Origin: Gammaproteobacteria bacterium
GTDB lineage: Bacteria; Pseudomonadota; Gammaproteobacteria; Pseudomonadales; Pseudohongiellaceae
Reading direction: 5' to 3'
Assembly: GCA_003556835.1 (NCBI GenBank)
Contig: PWQG01000044.1
Location: forward strand, 1-10,815
DNA: 10,815 bases
Made by a program: the position numbers and the translations under genes. This document shows positions 5,443 through 10,815 of the stretch, piece after piece. Every line of letters begins with the position of its first letter. Position 1 is the stretch's first letter. Below the pieces are notes generated by a model. The model saw only the letters and a list, made by a program, of their open reading frames with translations. It was not told the origin of the DNA and searched no databases.

Positions 5443-6285
5443 TCAGAGCTTCCTGTGCTGCATGACGGGCATGCGCGCCCGGAGTTCGTGCAGGGCCCGC
5501 AAATCGATATCGGCCACCGCCATGCCTTCGCCATGCTCATGGCAGGCCAAAATCCGCCCCCAGGGGTCGACAATCATCGAGTGCCCCCAGGTTTCGCGGG
5601 TCGCATTATGCCTGCCACCCTGATTCGGCGCCAGTATATAAACCTGGTTTTCGATGGCCCGCGCCTGTAACAGCACTTCCCAGTGCGCTTCACCGGTCAC
5701 CCTTGTGAACGCGGATGGCACCGTGACCAGTTCGGCCCGATCGCCGGCAAGGCGCCGATAGAGTTCAGCGAATCGCAGGTCATAACAGACACTCATGCCA
5801 ACGGTGACCATGGGCAGATCAGCCACCACCACTTCGGTACCGGCTTCAAAAGTGTCCGACTCCCGATAGCGCGATTGCGCATCAGCCACTTCCACATCGA
5901 ACAGATGCATTTTGTCGTAGCGCGCGAGCAACTGCCCATCCGGACCGTATAGCAGCGATGCGGGTCGCACCCGACCATCATCCAGCACGGCCCCTTCGGG
6001 TCCGGGGCGGGTCAGCAGCGGAATCGTGCCACCCACCAGGTAAATGCCGTATTCACGCGCCTGCCCGGCCAGGAACCGCTGCAAGGGAGCCAGCGGATCA
6101 CCCTGCCGCTCGCCGTGGAGCCGGACCGGACCACTGTCCAGTACCGCAAAGTTTTCCGGCAGCACCACAAGGCCGACGCCATCTTTGGCGGCCCGGGCGA
6201 TCCAGTCGCCGGCCACCCGCAGGTTTTCCTGCACATCGTCACCGCTGACCATCTGGATCACTGCGACACGAGGTGTCTGGGTCAC
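5443..6285 (-). CDS. Nitrilase-superfamily amidase, Nit1/deaminated-glutathione-amidase-like
   Basis: A complete 280-residue carbon-nitrogen hydrolase. The catalytic triad is visible as Glu44 (VLPENF), Lys125 (YDKMHLFD) and Cys167 (GMSVCYDLRF). Supporting blocks are YRESDTFEAG (140-149), RAIENQVYILAPNQGG (209-224) and GHSMIVDPWGRILA (234-247). The KMHLFDV stretch and overall length fit the Nit1 branch, which removes amide from deaminated glutathione, a metabolite-repair reaction. An omega-amidase-like role (removing alpha-ketoglutaramate-type compounds) cannot be excluded from sequence alone. The start is GTG at 6285, supported by AGGAGAT six nucleotides upstream. It overlaps the yhdP stop by four bases (GTGA), so it is translationally coupled to yhdP. 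The same order occurs in Pseudomonas (rng, yhdP-like, nitrilase). Superfamily is certain; exact substrate is inferred. Confidence 0.92.
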   Translation of the reverse strand: MTQTPRVAVIQMVSGDDVQENLRVAGDWIARAAKDGVGLVVLPENFAVLDSGPVRLHGERQGDPLAPLQRFLAGQAREYGIYLVGGTIPLLTRPGPEGAVLDDGRVRPASLLYGPDGQLLARYDKMHLFDVEVADAQSRYRESDTFEAGTEVVVADLPMVTVGMSVCYDLRFAELYRRLAGDRAELVTVPSAFTRVTGEAHWEVLLQARAIENQVYILAPNQGGRHNATRETWGHSMIVDPWGRILACHEHGEGMAVADIDLRALHELRARMPVMQHRKL

Positions 6286-9200
6286 TGTCGATCTCCTGTA
6301 CTGAATACCTGACTCAGGCGGGGCTCCAGATTATCCCATGAACCCTCCAGTCTATACTGGGCGCTGGTGAGATTATCCACCTGATCGCCAAAAATGCGGT
6401 CCAGCACGAACACCCCGATGGCGACCTGCCAGTTGATCAGGTTGTTCAATACGGCCAGCCCGCTGAGCCAGGGTATATTCTCACTAACCGGCAAAGTCAC
6501 ATACAGGTTGCCGTCAATCCGCTCCTGCACCAGATTGATTGAGCCCTCGAGCTGGAACAGGCTGGAAGGCCCGATAATCTGCAGGCGCTCGTCCATACGG
6601 ATGGTGCCCTGATTCAGCGCCACGCTGCCCCGGATCTCGTCGTACGCCAGCCCCTGGCGGAGCAGATCATCACTGAATCGCAGGCGGCGCACCAGGGCAT
6701 CAAAATTGATGATGCCGATCAGCTTCAGCGCACTGTTGGCCGCGCCGGTCCCCTGGAGAAAACGTCCGTCCCGCAGCAACAGGTCGACATCCCCATTGAT
6801 ACCGACTGCCGAGAAAAAAGCCGGACTGCCCTGCCAGTGCAGGTCCGCATCAAACCTTGCACTGCGGCTCTCCAGGTTGGGCGCAAAGCCATACGCACTC
6901 AACACATCGGCGATATTGGTGGCAACCACCGGACCCTGCAACTCACTGACATGTCCACTGCCATCATGGCGCCACACGAAACGGGCAGGCTCCTCCTCGG
7001 TGCCGACCTCGAGACCCCGGGCGCGAACCCGCAGATCCGTGAACAAGGCGCCGGCCGTGACCGGATTTACACGCAGCGACCAACTACCATAATCCGCGCC
7101 ATCGATACTGAACTCAGCGATCTCCAGGTCCATGGCAGGGAAGTTGCGCGGATCCACCCCCTCCAGGGGATCTTCCCGGGGCATCACGTACTCCACGGTG
7201 TCCAGCTCATCTAGACGGATCTGTTCCTCTTCAGGGCCTGCGGAGTCACCGGATCCCTGCTGGGCCAGTTGCGGATCCTGAAGCTGCGCCTCCGGGTCTC
7301 CCAGATGCAAGCGATCGAGCTGCACATCCAGGGGTTGCGACTCGGAAAACGGCACCCGCAGGCTTCCGGCAAGCCGTTCCGATTGCATAGCCAGTACCCA
7401 GGCAGCACTCTCCTCATCCAGGCGCAGGTTAAGTGTGGAGAAACTCTGACCATACGCATCAAGGCGGTCGACATTCACATCCACCCGCGCCAGCTCTTCG
7501 CGCAGCCGCGACATGCTGTATTGCAGGGAGCGCTCACTGCTCCCCGGCAGATCCAGGCGCGTCAGTTCGGTGATCGCCTCCTGCCAGGCCTGCAGATCAA
7601 GCTGCCCCAGACGGCCCAGGACCTCCAGACCGGGACGGTTAGCATTCAGACGCCGGACGGTCACACCATCGGATGGCGGCCCCAGAAAAACCAGGCCGGT
7701 GGCCGGCTGCTGATTGTCCAGGCGGGCATTGACGGTGGCCACATCCGCCAGCCTCATGCGCAGTTCTGTAGCTGTTTCCCTGAACAACAGATTCAGATCC
7801 AGGGGCAGGGATTGACCCGCCGACTTGTCCAGGGGAGCCGGTAGGGCCAGCTCCAGGGACTCGAGATCGGACTGCACCCGCAGTGTCGGTGCACGCAGCG
7901 GCTCCGCACCCTGTTGCGGCAATTCCAGCTGCGCTTTGTAGGCGAAGTGGCCCGAAGCCACCGGATGCAGGGTTCTCAGCCATTCCGGCTGCAGGGGCCA
8001 CTGCGCCAATGCATCAATATCCATGTCACCCTGCACGGCCACCACGGTGTCTGTCAGCCCCTCGTCGGCCCGTGTATTGTAGAGACTGACCTCCACCGGC
8101 TGCCCGAAAAATTTCGCGCTCAGGTTTTCGCTGCGCAGCCCATCGACACCAGTGAACAACAGCTCGCCGTTCACCGCTTCTATATCCAGTGCGAACTCGG
8201 GGATCTGCACAGTATTGTCATCAAGGCCCAGGCGCAGGGTGATTTCCGGTTCCTCCCCCTCAATGAAAAGAGGAATCGCCAGATCCAGGGTGAAATCGAC
8301 ATCTCCACTGGTTTCCCAGCCCGCAAAATAGGCGCCAAGCCCGGCGGTCACTGGAGTCTGTCGCAGATACTCCAGACCCTGGCCAGCCAGGCCGCTGCCC
8401 TGGCCGCTGACTGTCAGCCAGCGGCCTCCGCCCTCGGGATTGCTGCGCACTTCGGCCCGCGTCGAGTGGAATCCGATGCCCAGCGAGCTTCCCGCGCTGG
8501 CATTGACCTCGACCTCGGTGCCATCAACGACCACCAATCCGTCCACTGCTTCCAGGGCCGGCCACTCGGGATCAAAGCGCAGTGTCCCGTCCTCAATCCG
8601 GTAGAACATCTGCATGCTTCGATCTTGTGGGCCGGATCCATCGTGCACCTTGCCCCGAAACAGAAAACCGCTGCCACCACCCCGACCGGCCAACACGGCG
8701 TCATCAATCCAGGCCAGGACACCCTGGGCCGCCGGCAGGGCACCCCGGGCCATGGGCAGGTAGGCGCCTTTGCCACTGACGTCTGCTTCCAGTGCGCCAA
8801 CCAGAAGCTCCAGATCGATATCCCGCTCACCGTCGGCTGAAATCCGATAGTCGGTAGAAAACTGAGCACGTCCGGTGAGCAATTCCGACTGCGCTGTGAT
8901 GACACTGCTATCCAGCCGCAGGGCCATTCCGTCATTGGTATCCAGCCGGAAATTGACCCGGCCGTTAACGTGATCATAAGCCCAGATGTCCCGGAACAGA
9001 TTGGGCAACTGCAGCATCAGATCCGGGGAATCGACTTCCACAAAACCCTGTGCCAGACCCGCTTCATGGCGGTAACTCATTTCGGAATAACCATGAACAC
9101 CCCAGACGGAGGGCGCCGGACCGCGGGCACTCACCCGCACGTCATCCAGGTTGAAACGGGCATCCATTGTTTGCAACCCGTTCTCGCCCAGCACCCCTTC

Positions 9201-10367
9201 GAGATGCATGTTGACCAGTAGCCCGCGCGGATTGATGGTGCGCAACTCGGCCAGGGGTGTCTCCCCCAGCACTCCCAGGTCCCGCGCCAGGGCGGCAGCC
9301 ATACCCATATCAAAGCGTTCCGCGAACAGGCTGAATTCGCCCTGGTCCCCGATGTCAGCGTGAAACCGGCCCGAGTTCCACACGCCGGCATTGCGGCGAA
9401 ACATCAATTCCGGTGAAGCGATCTGCCAGCGTCCGGCCTGCTCATCCCGACGCAGGTGCAGGAGACCCTCCAGATCCGTGACCGAGAATTGCCGCTGTGG
9501 TTCTGGATTTTCCTGGTTGCGCAGGGCAAGTGCTTCGAGCTGCAGCTCCAGATCAGCCTCCTGCAGCTGTCCATTGTCCAGAGTCAGCCAGGCCTGAGCC
9601 CCCCCCTGCAGGCTCTCAAGCCTTGTCGTGCCGAAACGGAAATCCGACAGCCAGGCGTCATGCCCGGCCGCAGGCAGGCGAACATACACGGTGCCAGCCA
9701 GTTGTTCAAAACGACGCCCGGAAAGGCTGGCCGTGAGAGTCAGTGGGTCATTGCTGTCGACGGTGGGCACATCCGCCCGCAGCCGATGTTCGCCACGCCG
9801 GCTGCTCAGATGCGCGACCAGGTCATCCAGGCGTTGCTGTGCCCCATCGAGGAAATTCAGGGTCACACTGGCATTGCGCAACTCGAGGTCACGAAACCGC
9901 GTGGCCAGGGCGAACAGCTCGTCCGGGTCCATGGCCAGCTGACCGCCATCGAGACCGTCCAGCCCCCATCCACCAGATGCCCGCTCCCCCAGAGCCAGGT
10001 CGAGGTCCAGCACGCGGACACTGGAGAAGCGGATGCGGCCGGCCATCAGGGATTCCGGCACATCCACCGACAATTGCAGGTGAGACAGCTCGATGGGGGG
10101 CTGACCATCGCTATGCCCCGGCGCATCCAGACGTACACCGTAGGCCAGAAAAACCGGGCTGAAGGCCTGCCAGCGCGCTTCCAGCCGGTGGATACTCACA
10201 TCCAGCCCGGTCATATCCTGCAGGGATTGTTCGAGAGTGGATGCCCAGCCGGGCGCATGGTCGGGCAACTGCCGACCCAGCAATACGTAGACACAAGCCA
10301 GCACCAGCACCGCCAGAGCCAGCAGACGCACATGCTTGAGAAAGCGCCGATTGAAGGGATACGTCAT
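6282..10367 (-). CDS. yhdP: YhdP-family giant AsmA-like envelope protein (TIGR02099), probable phospholipid transporter
   Basis: A 1361-residue protein, somewhat longer than E. coli YhdP (about 1270). YhdP and its AsmA-like relatives are anchored in the inner membrane and reach through the periplasm; with TamB and YdbH they serve anterograde phospholipid transport to the outer membrane. The N-terminus has a basic patch followed by one membrane helix (about 14-31, LLALAVLVLACVYVLLG). The block TGLDVSIHRLEARWQAFSP follows, typical of the family start. The rest is a long run of beta-rich, Leu- and Asp-rich segments with no further membrane helix. The C-terminal 130 residues hold the conserved AsmA-like part, including GIINFDALVRRLRF and the ending LNNLINWQVAIGVFVLDRIFG. 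An acidic, Gln/Glu-rich linker lies at about 1020-1075. The ATG at 10367 is 9 nt after the rng stop, with AGGT five nucleotides upstream. The stop overlaps the nitrilase start. Synteny with rng strongly supports the call. Confidence 0.92.
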   Translation of the reverse strand: MTYPFNRRFLKHVRLLALAVLVLACVYVLLGRQLPDHAPGWASTLEQSLQDMTGLDVSIHRLEARWQAFSPVFLAYGVRLDAPGHSDGQPPIELSHLQLSVDVPESLMAGRIRFSSVRVLDLDLALGERASGGWGLDGLDGGQLAMDPDELFALATRFRDLELRNASVTLNFLDGAQQRLDDLVAHLSSRRGEHRLRADVPTVDSNDPLTLTASLSGRRFEQLAGTVYVRLPAAGHDAWLSDFRFGTTRLESLQGGAQAWLTLDNGQLQEADLELQLEALALRNQENPEPQRQFSVTDLEGLLHLRRDEQAGRWQIASPELMFRRNAGVWNSGRFHADIGDQGEFSLFAERFDMGMAAALARDLGVLGETPLAELRTINPRGLLVNMHLEGVLGENGLQTMDARFNLDDVRVSARGPAPSVWGVHGYSEMSYRHEAGLAQGFVEVDSPDLMLQLPNLFRDIWAYDHVNGRVNFRLDTNDGMALRLDSSVITAQSELLTGRAQFSTDYRISADGERDIDLELLVGALEADVSGKGAYLPMARGALPAAQGVLAWIDDAVLAGRGGGSGFLFRGKVHDGSGPQDRSMQMFYRIEDGTLRFDPEWPALEAVDGLVVVDGTEVEVNASAGSSLGIGFHSTRAEVRSNPEGGGRWLTVSGQGSGLAGQGLEYLRQTPVTAGLGAYFAGWETSGDVDFTLDLAIPLFIEGEEPEITLRLGLDDNTVQIPEFALDIEAVNGELLFTGVDGLRSENLSAKFFGQPVEVSLYNTRADEGLTDTVVAVQGDMDIDALAQWPLQPEWLRTLHPVASGHFAYKAQLELPQQGAEPLRAPTLRVQSDLESLELALPAPLDKSAGQSLPLDLNLLFRETATELRMRLADVATVNARLDNQQPATGLVFLGPPSDGVTVRRLNANRPGLEVLGRLGQLDLQAWQEAITELTRLDLPGSSERSLQYSMSRLREELARVDVNVDRLDAYGQSFSTLNLRLDEESAAWVLAMQSERLAGSLRVPFSESQPLDVQLDRLHLGDPEAQLQDPQLAQQGSGDSAGPEEEQIRLDELDTVEYVMPREDPLEGVDPRNFPAMDLEIAEFSIDGADYGSWSLRVNPVTAGALFTDLRVRARGLEVGTEEEPARFVWRHDGSGHVSELQGPVVATNIADVLSAYGFAPNLESRSARFDADLHWQGSPAFFSAVGINGDVDLLLRDGRFLQGTGAANSALKLIGIINFDALVRRLRFSDDLLRQGLAYDEIRGSVALNQGTIRMDERLQIIGPSSLFQLEGSINLVQERIDGNLYVTLPVSENIPWLSGLAVLNNLINWQVAIGVFVLDRIFGDQVDNLTSAQYRLEGSWDNLEPRLSQVFSTGDRQ
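6291..6297 (-). promoter_or_regulatory. Ribosome binding site fixing the GTG start of the nitrilase
   Basis: AGGAGAT on the minus strand lies at ideal distance (5-6 nt) before the GTG at 6285. It sits inside the last codons of yhdP, which supports coupled translation across the four-base overlap. Confidence 0.75.
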
Positions 10368-10376
10368 TGAGACCTG

Positions 10377-10815
10377 TCAAAACAATACGACATCGTATTG
10401 TTCCTGAGTATACATGGGTTCTACTTCGAGTTTGATGGTCTTGCCCACCAACTCTTCCAGATCAGCCAGGGTACTCGACTCTTCATCCAACAGGCGATCG
10501 ACCACCTGCTGTGAAGCCATGACGAGCAACATATCATTTTCATACACGCGGGCGACACGCAGGATTTCGCGAAAAATCTCGTAGCAGATGCTCTCCGGCG
10601 TCTTCAGACGCCCCCTGCCCTCGCACACCGGACAGGGACTGCAGAGCAACTGACCCAGACTTTCGCGGGTGCGCTTGCGTGTCATCTCCACCAGCCCGAG
10701 CTCGGAGAGGCCGGAAATCATGGTCCGGGCATTATCTTTCTCCAGGGCCTTGCCGAAGGTACGCAAAAGTTGCCGCTGATGCTCGAGATCCTGCATGTCA
10801 ATGAAATCGATGATG
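10377..10815 (-). CDS. rng: Ribonuclease G, C-terminal part (5' end beyond window)
   Basis: This is the last 145 codons of an RNase E/G family endoribonuclease, which trims the 5' end of 16S rRNA and takes part in mRNA decay. The visible part starts at IIDFIDM, in the metal-binding catalytic segment of the DNase I-like domain. It continues with GLVEMTRKRTRESL and the zinc-link motif LCSPCPVCEGRGR, whose CPVC pair joins subunits through zinc in the family. Next comes KTPESICYEIFREI. The protein ends at TQEQYDVVLF without the long acidic or arginine-rich tail of RNase E, which separates RNase G from RNase E. The yhdP start is 9 nt downstream on the same strand, the standard gammaproteobacterial order. 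The frame is open to the right edge, so the upstream two-thirds of the gene lies outside the window. Confidence 0.93.
   Translation of the reverse strand, partial: IIDFIDMQDLEHQRQLLRTFGKALEKDNARTMISGLSELGLVEMTRKRTRESLGQLLCSPCPVCEGRGRLKTPESICYEIFREILRVARVYENDMLLVMASQQVVDRLLDEESSTLADLEELVGKTIKLEVEPMYTQEQYDVVLF

Noticed and set aside
7914..8840. Plus-strand open frame of 308 codons inside yhdP
   Set aside because: Antisense to a conserved coding region, low-complexity Gln/His/Pro composition, no ribosome binding site and no recognisable domain.
9456..10370. Plus-strand open frame of 304 codons inside the yhdP 5' part
   Set aside because: It mirrors the yhdP codons, with Gln-rich composition typical of a reverse-strand shadow. 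No independent start signal was seen.

Overview
The window looks like an ordinary chromosomal segment of a moderately GC-rich gammaproteobacterium. The main evidence is the gene order RNase G (rng), a YhdP/AsmA-like giant protein, then a nitrilase-family amidase. That block follows the cell-shape/maf cluster in many Pseudomonas-like gammaproteobacteria. I see no phage, transposon, CRISPR, tRNA or rRNA features. The species cannot be named from what is visible.

Layout, left to right. (1) Positions 1-1561, minus strand: a translationally coupled pair. A glutaminyl-peptide cyclotransferase with a lipoprotein signal comes first, and its stop codon overlaps the start of a lipoprotein zinc aminopeptidase that runs off the left edge. 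(2) 1619-1972, plus strand: a HinT-like HIT-family nucleotide hydrolase, divergent from the cyclotransferase across a 57-bp gap. It is the only plus-strand gene. (3) 2007-3122, minus: mtnA, the methionine-salvage isomerase, convergent with the HIT gene. (4) 3236-3646, minus: an ExbD/TolR-type energy-transducing protein with no ExbB beside it. A strong hairpin (3165-3190) separates it from mtnA. (5) 3872-4456, minus: a TetR-family repressor. Upstream of it lie two 20-bp imperfect palindromes in tandem at 21-bp spacing (4575-4615), probably its own operators. (6) 4696-10815, minus: a tight four-gene unit transcribed rng > yhdP > nitrilase > DUF445, with junctions of +9, -4 and +21 nt. rng is cut by the right edge.

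How they fit together: the large unit combines RNA processing (RNase G), envelope lipid transport or homeostasis (YhdP), metabolite repair (a Nit1-like deaminated-glutathione amidase) and an uncharacterised inner-membrane protein (DUF445). The last takes the place where tldD is often found. The left pair points to modification and trimming of N-termini of peptides or proteins in the envelope. The middle genes (HIT, mtnA, exbD, tetR) appear to be separate single-gene units.

Several naive open reading frames extend upstream only through TTG or GTG codons with no ribosome binding site. I moved the starts of the cyclotransferase, mtnA, exbD, tetR and DUF445 to internal codons and give reasons in each entry. 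The most interesting non-coding structure is the tandem operator upstream of tetR. I found no convincing new defence or mobile system.
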